Below, piece by piece: positions 21,963 to 27,628 of a stretch of 27,628 bases of DNA. The notes below the pieces were generated by a model, which made no database searches, was not told the DNA's origin, and saw nothing but the letters and a program-made list of their open reading frames with translations. The stretch's first letter is position 1. The number at the start of each line of letters is the position of its first letter. A program made the translations under genes and the position numbers. The DNA comes from a virus, in IMG/VR virus record IMGVR_UViG_3300020185_000205, positions 1 to 27,628 of that record. One strand, 5' to 3'.

Positions 21963-23117
21963 TTATGACACCGCATATTTGCCGAAGTTTGGTCTGCTCA
22001 TTATTGAGTAAGTAGCATATCGCACCGCATCAATCAAGTGATTATTTTTATCAACGGGAGTGTTCGTTAGTTTTCCCGTTTTATCTGTAACCCATTTGTA
22101 ATTCCTAAACTCCATTATCAAATTATCGTTAGAGCTTACTAAGTGTATTTTAAAACGTTTTAGTAAGTCAATCCCTGCATTAACCGAATCCCTTCCTTTT
22201 AAACTTGGTTGTATATTGTGACCCATCCTTCTGAGTTCATCTATTAAACGGGGTTCTGCTGCATCAAAATAAATCGGGTTACGTCCTACACCTTCCTGCT
22301 TAAAATGTGTACTTAAATCACTTGTGGTCATCATAGTCCTGTATAGGTGTTCTTTGATATATAAGTTGTGGTCTTTTTTATAAACGCTTACTAACGTGCT
22401 TGGGTCATTTGTATATCCTGCATCTGCACCAAACGAAACAAGTTCAGCATCAATTGGAATGTGTGGTACTTCAAAATAATTAAATATCGTTGCCTTACTT
22501 ATTCCTTTTTCACCTAATCCATATATCTGCCAATACTGTTCGTCTGTTTCTTTTAGCCTTTCAATCTCTTTGATAATGCTAGGGTCAAGGAATGTATTGT
22601 CTAGGTATGTGGTTTTGTAAAATTCTACATCGTCCCTGTTTAATACCTTGTCATATATCCAATGGTATTCGTCCGATGGGTTATAGTCAATTACTATTTT
22701 TTCTGTGGTTCTGAACACTAGCTGTTGCCAATCTTCAAAGTCTAGCTCGTTACCTTCATTGATAAAAAGAAAATCCCTTTTACGCCCTCTAATCTTTTGT
22801 GGTTGGTCAACACTTATAAACTCAACTATGTTCCCATCTAGTGTATATTCGCTGTTTGACTTATTGTGGTGGGCTTCGTCATATTTGTTATGGGTCTTTA
22901 GTATATCAAAGAAATCACGCATTACAGACGACCGCACGGCAGGAAATGTTTTACGACAAATGGTTATCGTTTTACCTTTGTTCTTTTGACAGTAGTGGAA
23001 TATAATATACATCAATATATTGAAAGTCTTACCAGACCTCGTACCACCTTGCTCAACAACTATCTTAGTCTTGCTGTCTAGTAGGTGTTCAAATACTACG
23101 TTTACATCTATATCCAA
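21963..23117 (-). CDS. terL: Terminase large subunit
   Basis: A 384-residue packaging motor protein. The ATPase domain shows Walker A GGTRSGKT (24-31), Walker B FLFINEG (116-122) and a following DFEDWQQLVFR segment. The C-terminal nuclease domain has SFGADAGYTNDPS, with the first catalytic Asp, then IYFDAAEPRLIDEL and a late NNHLIDAVRYA with an Asp suitable for metal binding. This is the Terminase_3-type arrangement. It pumps DNA into the prohead and cuts it. It starts one base after the small subunit stop. The portal, its docking partner, is about 13 kb further along the transcript rather than adjacent. Confidence 0.92.
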   Translation of the reverse strand: MDIDVNVVFEHLLDSKTKIVVEQGGTRSGKTFNILMYIIFHYCQKNKGKTITICRKTFPAVRSSVMRDFFDILKTHNKYDEAHHNKSNSEYTLDGNIVEFISVDQPQKIRGRKRDFLFINEGNELDFEDWQQLVFRTTEKIVIDYNPSDEYHWIYDKVLNRDDVEFYKTTYLDNTFLDPSIIKEIERLKETDEQYWQIYGLGEKGISKATIFNYFEVPHIPIDAELVSFGADAGYTNDPSTLVSVYKKDHNLYIKEHLYRTMMTTSDLSTHFKQEGVGRNPIYFDAAEPRLIDELRRMGHNIQPSLKGRDSVNAGIDLLKRFKIHLVSSNDNLIMEFRNYKWVTDKTGKLTNTPVDKNNHLIDAVRYATYSIMSRPNFGKYAVS

Positions 23118-23465
23118 TTATCTTCGAATGTTTATGTTAATCTCCTTATCGACTGTTGTGTCTTTAATCTCACGCTTAGTACCGTTTAGTCTGTGGGCTT
23201 CGTCTTCGTCTGCTATCAGTTTCATAAGGCAAACCTGCAAAGTTGCGTTCTCACTTTTATACCATTTATCCCTCATTGATATTTTCATATTAATTCGGTT
23301 ATTTGATAGTTCGTCTTTTATAGTGTTACTTTCGTGTAATTTGTGGTCGTAAAATGTTTTCCTTACAAAAGGGGTATATGCAAATATATCATTTATAAAT
23401 ATAAGGTTGTGCGTTTTTATAGCTGCTAGGCTTTGGTCAATTAAATCTTGTGTTTCGTATGCCAT
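23118..23465 (-). CDS. terS: Terminase small subunit
   Basis: A 115-residue mostly helical protein with a helix-turn-helix-like N-terminal half (ETQDLIDQSLAAIKTHNLIF, then FVRKTFYDHKL). A second helical region, MRDKWYKSENATLQVCLMKL, is typical of small terminases in Bacteroidota phages. It recognises the packaging site and activates the large subunit. Direct adjacency to terL supports the call. A terminator just upstream separates it from the methyltransferase gene. Confidence 0.75.
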   Translation of the reverse strand: MAYETQDLIDQSLAAIKTHNLIFINDIFAYTPFVRKTFYDHKLHESNTIKDELSNNRINMKISMRDKWYKSENATLQVCLMKLIADEDEAHRLNGTKREIKDTTVDKEININIRR

Positions 23466-23477
23466 AATTATAATATT

Positions 23478-23506
23478 AAAAAAGGATAGCTAGATAGTTA
23501 TCCCTT
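23478..23506 (-). terminator. Terminator between methyltransferase and terminase genes
   Basis: The minus-strand hairpin (GGATA / TATCC core, extended outward by G-U and A-T pairs and inward across one mismatch) is followed by six T (23478-23483) and AATATT. It lies 30-60 bp past the methyltransferase stop and would separate early from packaging genes. The stem is weaker than the other terminators. Confidence 0.5.
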
Positions 23507-23538
23507 AATAATATATAAACAAATGCGTTTTATTTTGC

Positions 23539-24141
23539 TTAGAACATTCTCAATTGCTGTTTGTGTTCTGTTAACCTACGCATTGCTGCATCGTAATACT
23601 CTTTATCAAGTTCACAAGCGGTTAAATCAAATCCTAAGTTATGACACGCTAATGCTATTGAGCCACTACCTAAATGTGTATCTAATATTTTATCTCCCTC
23701 TTTTGCGTAATTCATAAGACAAAACTCATATAAAGATACGTGTTTTTGTGTAGGGTGTATTCTATTTAATTGGTTTGGATTTTTTTTGTAAATCCTTGTA
23801 CCACCTTTACGAACCCAAGCAAATTCAGCTTCTGCAAAATCTCTACCATACATTGTTTCTCCTTTATCCCAAATACAAAAGTATTGACTGCAAGGCAATT
23901 CAAAATAATTACCTCCCCAAATTATTTGATTTTTAGAAACTCTAAAAAGTTCTTCAAAATATTCTTTAGTTGGTACTGCATTATCCCAATTCTTTTCTTT
24001 ATCTTTTTTATTTCTTTTTCTACCGCCCATTTCCATCTTTGTAATATCAATCCCATAAGGTGGGTCAACTATTGCAAGGTCAAAGTGGTTATCTTCATAC
24101 CTTTTCATCAGTTCCATATTGTCTTCGTTTGTTATTAGCAT
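23539..24141 (-). CDS. DNA methyltransferase (N6-adenine / N4-cytosine, beta class)
   Basis: A 200-residue methyltransferase. The catalytic DPPYG is at 26-30 and the S-adenosylmethionine site DTHLGSGS at 154-161. Catalytic motif before SAM motif gives the beta-class order. WDKGETMYGRDFAEAEFAW and HPTQKHVSLYE are further family segments. The protein is short, with little room for a target recognition domain. No restriction nuclease gene is next to it, so it is an orphan enzyme. It may protect phage DNA from host restriction or mark it for packaging. It overlaps the DnaA-like gene by 7 bp. Confidence 0.85.
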   Translation of the reverse strand: MLITNEDNMELMKRYEDNHFDLAIVDPPYGIDITKMEMGGRKRNKKDKEKNWDNAVPTKEYFEELFRVSKNQIIWGGNYFELPCSQYFCIWDKGETMYGRDFAEAEFAWVRKGGTRIYKKNPNQLNRIHPTQKHVSLYEFCLMNYAKEGDKILDTHLGSGSIALACHNLGFDLTACELDKEYYDAAMRRLTEHKQQLRMF

Positions 24142-24656
24142 AGTACAGGGTTTTTATATTTACTGTTTACTAGTGCGCCCTTAACTTCCTTTATTACTTT
24201 AGGCTTTACCCTATGCTTTAATGATGCGTTAAACGGGTCTAGGCGTGTTTGTTTAAACTCTTGTAGTGTTTCTATGTCCCATTCGCTTATAATGTCTGTA
24301 ACGCTCTTAATACGGTTTAGTGTTTCGCTGTCTGTTGTACGGGTTATTTCTTTTTTAATTTTGGCTTTCTCTATGTCAAAAAATGGTTGTGATAAACCTA
24401 AGCCCAATTCATCTATGAGTTCATCGTGTTTGTCTTTATCCTCATACCCTATTGTGTCTATTGTATTAACGTGGAATAATACGTTGCAATGTTTTGTATT
24501 TATTTCATCGCCTATGGCTTTAAACGTTGCCCCTGTATCTCTAGCGAGTTTACAAAAGACTTTCTTTGCAAATACATATTTTCTTTTTCTTGAGCTGTTG
24601 TCTAAGTCTATTTTAAATTTTTCGCTTACTGCTTTTTTTAATATATTTAATCTCAT
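24135..24656 (-). CDS. DnaA domain IV-like DNA-binding protein
   Basis: A 173-residue protein. Residues about 20-67 (SSRKRKYVFAKKVFCKLARD, then FKAIGDEINTKHCNVLFHV) match the DnaA domain IV pattern. In it a basic helix with R-x-x-x-x-A-R/K is followed by I-G and the N-x-x-H-x-x-V-L-x-H signature that binds DnaA boxes. There is no AAA+ ATPase domain. The C-terminal 100 residues are helical and basic at the end. It could bind a phage origin or regulate transcription. It overlaps the methyltransferase gene and follows the 62-residue gene. Confidence 0.55.
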   Translation of the reverse strand: MRLNILKKAVSEKFKIDLDNSSRKRKYVFAKKVFCKLARDTGATFKAIGDEINTKHCNVLFHVNTIDTIGYEDKDKHDELIDELGLGLSQPFFDIEKAKIKKEITRTTDSETLNRIKSVTDIISEWDIETLQEFKQTRLDPFNASLKHRVKPKVIKEVKGALVNSKYKNPVLC

Positions 24657-24672
24657 TTTATTTTATTTTGTT

Positions 24673-24861
24673 TTAATATTTTTTTGGTTTTTTGTCCCAA
24701 ATATTGGTTATAATTGGGTCATATTTACTTAGTAAGTCCCACGTTTCTGTCATTGTTTTATTGTATTCTTTTTCGTATGTAGGAAGTGGCGAACCGTTTT
24801 GGAGTTCAGCTAAATCTCGTAACAACCTAATCGCTTCTAAGGAATCCTCTTTTAAAATCAT
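24673..24861 (-). CDS. Hypothetical protein (62 aa)
   Basis: A 62-residue, soluble, helical protein without recognisable motif (EAIRLLRDLAELQNGSPLPT near the N-terminus). Its ATG overlaps the TGA of the preceding small gene (ATGA at 24858-24861), which indicates coupled translation. The stop is 16 bp before the DnaA-like gene. Small proteins of this look occur in early regions of Bacteroidota phages; no function known to me. Confidence 0.5.
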   Translation of the reverse strand: MILKEDSLEAIRLLRDLAELQNGSPLPTYEKEYNKTMTETWDLLSKYDPIITNIWDKKPKKY

Positions 24862-24986
24862 ATTTTGTTATCTATGGTTTCTATTAAGTGCCTAAGCTCT
24901 GAGCGTTCGTAAGTGCCTACCTCAAGCCCATCAATCCATAAATTATAATAATCTTTTTTAACTGTGTCTTTTATTTTTATATCCAT
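24858..24986 (-). CDS. Small hypothetical protein (42 aa)
   Basis: A 42-codon frame, ATG at 24984-24986, TGA overlapping the next ATG. The product (MDIKIKDTVKKDYYNLWIDG at the N-terminus) looks like a small alpha/beta protein with mixed charges. It fills the space between the 150- and 62-residue genes exactly, 2 bp after the former, supporting a real gene. Function unknown. Confidence 0.5.
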   Translation of the reverse strand: MDIKIKDTVKKDYYNLWIDGLEVGTYERSELRHLIETIDNKI

Positions 24987-24988
24987 AA

Positions 24989-25441
24989 TTAATCTAATTT
25001 TGTAAACTCTGCGGTTTGGTTTTTATTGTGTTCATCTTTGTTTGTAAAGTAACTATCTACTAATGCGTCAATCATTACCAGTTCATCAATAGAAGCCGTT
25101 TTAATCTTGTGTGTTAAGCTATCTATTTTATTTAATACATTGGTGCATATTTCAGGGTTATTACCGTAAACGGTATTAAACCCTTCTTGATATATTCCCT
25201 CCAATAATTTTGATGTTTTATTCACTTGCAGCTTTACGTTTTGTTTGAATCCTACGCTGCCTTTTAATTCATCGTTTGCTTCCAATAGTAATTGACTAAT
25301 CAATACGCATTTTAAATAGTTTAAATGCCTTGGTGTGATTTGATCTTCCGGTTCATCGTGTATCCCCCTTACTTGTTCTTGGTGTTCTAGTTCTTTTTGT
25401 TCCATTTCTTTATAATATTCTATTTGTTTTTTTCTATCCAT
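24989..25441 (-). CDS. Hypothetical protein (150 aa)
   Basis: Not recognised. A 150-residue hydrophilic, helical protein with a highly charged N-terminus (MDRKKQIEYYKEMEQKELEH) likely to form a coiled coil. A central helical region (LNYLKCVLISQLLLEANDEL) follows. It overlaps the DUF3310-like gene by 22 bp, and a start at Met13 would avoid that overlap. The location in the early block suggests a DNA-metabolism or takeover role, without direct evidence. Confidence 0.5.
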   Translation of the reverse strand: MDRKKQIEYYKEMEQKELEHQEQVRGIHDEPEDQITPRHLNYLKCVLISQLLLEANDELKGSVGFKQNVKLQVNKTSKLLEGIYQEGFNTVYGNNPEICTNVLNKIDSLTHKIKTASIDELVMIDALVDSYFTNKDEHNKNQTAEFTKLD

Positions 25442-25647
25442 TGTTGTTGTTGTTCTCTCATATATTCTATTTCACGCCTCAGGTAGTCAGCAGCTTTTTC
25501 TAAGTCTTGCAGTTCCGTTCCTTTGTTTGGGGCTCTGGTTATGTATTTGATTATGTTACCTCTATTAAAGTTAAGATTGTAATCTTTAATAAAATCTATT
25601 ACGTCATAACCTTTGCCGTTTTCGTAATGTAAATAAGTTGCTCTCAT
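25420..25647 (-). CDS. DUF3310-like protein (75 aa)
   Basis: A 75-residue protein with YDVIDFIKDYNLNFNRGNII followed by K-Y-I-T-R-A and LEKAADYLRREIEY. This is the signature of the small DUF3310 phage family (D-F-I ... G-N-x-I-K-Y-I-x-R-A ... L-x-K-A-x-x-Y-L). Its members are sometimes annotated as nucleotide kinase-like or MazG-related, with no proven reaction that I know. It sits among small early genes and overlaps the next gene by 22 bp. Confidence 0.7.
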   Translation of the reverse strand: MRATYLHYENGKGYDVIDFIKDYNLNFNRGNIIKYITRAPNKGTELQDLEKAADYLRREIEYMREQQQQWIEKNK

Positions 25648-25658
25648 AGTTTTTCTTT

Positions 25659-25709
25659 TTATTTTAATTTATTTAATTCGTTTTGATATGCTTGTTTGTA
25701 ATTTTTCAT
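25659..25709 (-). CDS. Possible 16-aa peptide behind repeat junction
   Basis: ATG at 25707-25709 lies five bases after GGAG, one of the few Shine-Dalgarno-like sequences in the window, within or next to the 23-bp repeat. The 16-codon frame (MKNYKQAYQNELNKLK) ends 11 bp before the DUF3310-like start. It may be a short leader peptide or chance. Confidence 0.25.
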   Translation of the reverse strand: MKNYKQAYQNELNKLK

Positions 25710-25732
25710 TTGTTCTCCATATAACTAGTTGT
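25710..25732. repeat. 23-bp direct repeat, copy 1 (with 26051-26073)
   Basis: An exact 23-bp sequence, with minus-strand core ACTAGTTATATGGAGAAC, occurs here and at 26051-26073. This copy lies about 13 bp past the stop of the 77-residue gene; similarity continues weakly toward that stop. Each copy follows a small Cys-containing gene and precedes a short ORF. Confidence 0.7.
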
Positions 25733-25744
25733 AGTGCACTATGC

Positions 25745-25978
25745 TTACCTATGTTTCTCGCAATTATATCTGTGTTCAGTATAGGCAATATGTGTAGCTT
25801 TATTTTCGCAACACATTTCATCGCATAACGTACCCTTCGGCACGACAACACTATGTATAGTTAATGCTTTAGTAAGTGCTTTATCTGCAAGTTTGTAAAC
25901 TTCTGTGCTTCTTGCTAACTGTACTGTTTGCATTTGATGTTCTTTAATTTCTTCAAGGTATTTTATAATTTCTTCCAT
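25745..25978 (-). CDS. Small putative zinc-binding protein (77 aa)
   Basis: A 77-residue protein. Residues 1-50 are helical (MEEIIKYLEEIKEHQMQTVQ). The C-terminal third has C-x3-CC, then H, H and C-x-x-H (CDEMCCENKATHIAYTEHRY, then NCEKH), a plausible zinc-binding knuckle. A competing 60-residue frame at 25669-25851 in another phase lacks such features and is not accepted. A copy of the 23-bp repeat follows the stop. Function unknown; small zinc proteins in phage early regions are often host-takeover factors. Confidence 0.5.
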   Translation of the reverse strand: MEEIIKYLEEIKEHQMQTVQLARSTEVYKLADKALTKALTIHSVVVPKGTLCDEMCCENKATHIAYTEHRYNCEKHR

Positions 25979-26001
25979 ATCTATTAATTTATTTTATTAA
26001 T

Positions 26002-26061
26002 TCACGCACTAACCATACACAATTCAGATATACTCCTATAAACAGGGTGTTTGTTCTCCAT
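26002..26061 (-). CDS. Possible 19-aa peptide starting in the repeat
   Basis: The ATG (26059-26061) lies inside the 23-bp repeat and opens a 19-codon frame (MENKHPVYRSISELCMVSA) ending at TGA 26002-26004. In the other repeat copy the same ATG gives only four codons. This may be a remnant or leader, so confidence is low. The remaining bases before the 77-residue gene show nothing else. Confidence 0.2.
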   Translation of the reverse strand: MENKHPVYRSISELCMVSA

Positions 26062-26073
26062 ATAACTAGTTGT
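26051..26073. repeat. 23-bp direct repeat, copy 2 (with 25710-25732)
   Basis: Exact copy of the element at 25710-25732, 341 bp away. It begins 7 bp after the stop of the 51-residue Cys-rich gene. Confidence 0.7.
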
Positions 26074-26079
26074 GTGTAA

Positions 26080-26235
26080 TTATGCGCCTTCAAACATTTC
26101 ACACCAACAAGTTAAGCTACAACAAGGGTCGTATGCACTTTCTACTGGCTTTCCGCAGTCGCATAACTGTTCGCTTTGCCCTACAACATCACCTAACCGT
26201 AATTGCTCTAATCCGTTCAAAGCATTGTCCTTCAT
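26080..26235 (-). CDS. Small Cys-rich zinc-ribbon-like protein (51 aa)
   Basis: A 51-codon frame whose ATG overlaps the TGA of the preceding 41-residue gene (ATGA at 26232-26235). The C-terminal half has seven Cys in the pattern C-x-C-G, then CC, then C-x-C (QLCDCGKPVES, then DPCCSLTCWCEMF), a likely zinc ribbon. The N-terminus is a short amphipathic helix. Plus-strand frames over the same bases have no such organisation. Function unknown. Confidence 0.5.
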   Translation of the reverse strand: MKDNALNGLEQLRLGDVVGQSEQLCDCGKPVESAYDPCCSLTCWCEMFEGA

Positions 26236-26357
26236 TTCACGGCTTCTTGATGATCGTAGTTTTCTTTTAAATGATCTTCTAAGTCTTTGTGATTGTTTGC
26301 TATAAGCACTATATCACTTCCAAAATCGTTTTTTAATGTGAATACTAATTTGTTCAT
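26232..26357 (-). CDS. Small hypothetical protein (41 aa)
   Basis: A 41-codon frame from ATG at 26355-26357 to TGA at 26232-26234. The N-terminal MNKLVFTLKNDFGSDIVLIA looks like two beta strands, followed by an acidic helix. Coupled by ATGA overlap to the zinc-ribbon-like gene. An 80-bp AT-rich gap separates it from the exonuclease gene upstream. Function unknown. Confidence 0.45.
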   Translation of the reverse strand: MNKLVFTLKNDFGSDIVLIANNHKDLEDHLKENYDHQEAVK

Positions 26358-26437
26358 AATTTCATTATTTTTTTGTTTTTTAAGATACTGCAATATAAAA
26401 CCTTTTTTATTTATAAACTAATTAATTAACGTTTTTT

Positions 26438-27151
26438 TTAATCTGTCCTTAATTTTAATAAATTCCAACATTCTATATATTTCTGTTTGGCTTTCCCCCT
26501 GTATTCTTCCCTGAATAATTCGTACATTCTTTTTGTGTACTTATATTTAGAATCGCACCCTGCAAACCATTTTCCTGCAAATACTCTTCCTTTGCCTTTA
26601 AAGTATTGTACATTATCAGCTCCATCCCCTATTATCATTTGCTCATAAAAATTAAACAACGCTTCTTGTTCTGAAATATCTAAAACAACTTTATGTTTAT
26701 AGTGGTAATTATACATCAAACAAGGAAACTGTTTGTAATCTTTATCAATGCTCACTATCATTACGTTGTCCCTCCCTATCTCATTTGATAACTCAAACCA
26801 ATATCTTGCAACCATATCATCTGTCTCAACACCATAACCCCAAACGCTTTCGTATTGGTCTTTTACATAATCGTGCATTTCGTTTAATAATGGCGGTAAG
26901 TCCGTTGCTTTCCTATTTGCTTTATATGTATTTGTAATGAGCTTTCTAAAGTTTCCCTTGCTACCGCTAAACGTTATTACTTTGTCGACTGAATACATAT
27001 CTTCTAACTTATTTACGATACTCATAAACTGTTGGTCGAACTTTGCCTTGCAATCATTTATATTCGTGTAATACCTTTCGTCTGTGGCGTATTCCCTTTT
27101 TTTGTAACACGCTGCAAATATTAAACTATCTGCGTCTATTAATAAAATCAT
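26438..27151 (-). CDS. FEN-like 5'-3' exonuclease
   Basis: A 237-residue nuclease of the 5'-3' exonuclease/flap endonuclease type (T5 D15, T4 RNase H). Metal-binding acidic motifs are in order: LLIDADSLIF (3-12), GVETDDMVAR (107-116), SIDKDYKQF (134-142) and IIGDGADN (173-180). A basic stretch FSGSKGNFRK (61-70) fits the DNA-contacting arch entry. It would remove RNA primers or flaps during replication or degrade host DNA. The usual H3TH motif downstream of GDGADN is recognisable only loosely. The ATG overlaps the TGA of the Cys-rich gene upstream. Confidence 0.8.
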   Translation of the reverse strand: MILLIDADSLIFAACYKKREYATDERYYTNINDCKAKFDQQFMSIVNKLEDMYSVDKVITFSGSKGNFRKLITNTYKANRKATDLPPLLNEMHDYVKDQYESVWGYGVETDDMVARYWFELSNEIGRDNVMIVSIDKDYKQFPCLMYNYHYKHKVVLDISEQEALFNFYEQMIIGDGADNVQYFKGKGRVFAGKWFAGCDSKYKYTKRMYELFREEYRGKAKQKYIECWNLLKLRTD

Positions 27152-27270
27152 TCTATATCTGCGTTAAAACATTCAGTTGAACAATAATAGTTGCCTTGTG
27201 TTTCTGTTGAACAACAGGCGCAAAATGTTTGTTCGTCTGGTTCATCTATATAACTATCTAACCAATTCAT
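27148..27270 (-). CDS. Tiny Cys-rich protein (40 aa)
   Basis: A 40-codon frame with ATGA overlaps at both ends (27267-27270 and 27148-27151), so translation is coupled with the coiled-coil gene before and the exonuclease gene after. The Cys pattern C-x-CC ... C-x3-C (FCACCSTETQG, then YYCSTECF) suggests one zinc site. The acidic N-terminus has no signal. It may assist the neighbouring nuclease, but only context says so. Confidence 0.5.
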   Translation of the reverse strand: MNWLDSYIDEPDEQTFCACCSTETQGNYYCSTECFNADIE

Positions 27271-27542
27271 AATTCTTGTGTATTAATTTGTTCTTTTAAT
27301 GTTTCTATTTCTTTTTGAAGCGATTGGATTGCTTCGTTCTTACCTTGTCTAATTAAACCGATGCGTTTTGTTAGTACGCTATTTTCTATATTTAATTGAT
27401 TAACGTATTGACCAATCTCATTAAGACCTTTTATGTAATTCTTTAAATCTTTATTTGCAGGCTTGGACTTTGCCCATTCCATTGTTTTGTCGGCTATCCA
27501 GTTAAACCAAAGATTATAAGATTGTTTTTGAAGTAACGTCAT
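27267..27542 (-). CDS. Coiled-coil protein (91 aa)
   Basis: A 91-residue protein with a Trp-rich N-terminus (NLWFNWIADKTMEW) and a long coiled coil from about residue 45 to the end (VNQLNIENSVLTKRIGLIRQ, then IQSLQKEIETLKEQI). The start overlaps the stop of the upstream membrane protein (TAATG). No known family. A structural or adaptor role in the early operon is possible. Confidence 0.55.
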   Translation of the reverse strand: MTLLQKQSYNLWFNWIADKTMEWAKSKPANKDLKNYIKGLNEIGQYVNQLNIENSVLTKRIGLIRQGKNEAIQSLQKEIETLKEQINTQEL

Positions 27543-27628
27543 TATCTTGCTCCGTATATGTAACCCGATACAAAAGCTACAAAAATTAAAAATCCAATTA
27601 AAATATTAAAATTTCGTTTTTTGTTTTC
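27542..27628 (-). CDS. Small membrane protein, C-terminal part at window edge
   Basis: The frame is open from the right edge to TAA at 27542-27544, giving 28 residues. After a basic start it forms one hydrophobic helix (FNILIGFLIFVAFVSGYIYG) and ends in A-R. The TAATG overlap with the next gene supports real translation. The beginning lies outside the window. Confidence 0.45.
   Translation of the reverse strand, partial: ENKKRNFNILIGFLIFVAFVSGYIYGAR

Noticed and set aside
25669-25851. 60-codon minus-strand frame overlapping the 77-residue gene
   Set aside because: It is out of phase with the better-organised Cys/His-containing gene, covers the repeat and gap, and gives an implausible basic product.
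26070-26305. Overlapping plus-strand frames in the small-gene region
   Set aside because: Every supported gene is on the minus strand, and the minus strand here carries coupled small frames with a structured Cys pattern.

Overview
The window is a compact, AT-rich piece of a tailed dsDNA bacteriophage (or prophage) of a Bacteroidota host, most likely a flavobacterium. All supportable genes lie on the minus strand, so transcription runs from high to low coordinates. The host assignment rests on three things. Several structural proteins are of types I know mainly from Bacteroidota phages. Candidate promoters have the Bacteroidota -7 box (TANNTTTG). Start codons sit behind A/T-rich leaders with almost no Shine-Dalgarno sequences. 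TAA, TGA and TAG all act as stops, so the code is standard.

Following transcription, 27.6-23.5 kb is an early/nucleic-acid block. It starts with the end of a small membrane protein, then a coiled-coil protein, a tiny Cys-rich protein and a FEN-like 5'-3' exonuclease. Small accessory ORFs follow, with a 23-bp repeated junction, a DUF3310-like protein, a DnaA-domain-IV-like protein and an orphan DNA methyltransferase. Next come the small and large terminase subunits (23.5-22.0 kb). A 257-bp intergenic region holds phased 11-bp repeats and the best promoter in the window. Downstream is a tail block (21.7-13.5 kb): a small Cys-rich protein, a tail assembly chaperone with a -1 frameshift site in a run of nine T, tail completion proteins, two large tail/baseplate proteins and the tape measure. 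A head block follows (13.5-6.3 kb): XkdF-like protease, decoration- and scaffold-like proteins, major capsid protein, major tail protein candidate, portal and connector. After it come adsorption and lysis genes (6.8-3.6 kb): LamG-like fibre protein, holin-like proteins and an amidase.

The low-coordinate end (3.5-0 kb) holds a NinG-like HNH protein, a promoter-terminator-promoter junction, several small ORFs, an annealing-protein candidate, an SSB-like protein, a RecA-like ATPase and the start of a sigma-factor-like protein.

Packaging, tail, head, adsorption and lysis genes therefore form one long co-directional series, with the head genes after the tail genes, which is not the usual siphophage order. 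Terminators follow the capsid and major tail genes and would give graded expression. No tRNA, rRNA, CRISPR array, insertion sequence, integrase or DNA polymerase is seen. I did not find a clearly new defence or mobile system. The most interesting points are the frameshift site, the phased repeats upstream of the late promoter, a recurring motif at fixed distance from start codons, and the candidate small RNA near 2.95 kb.
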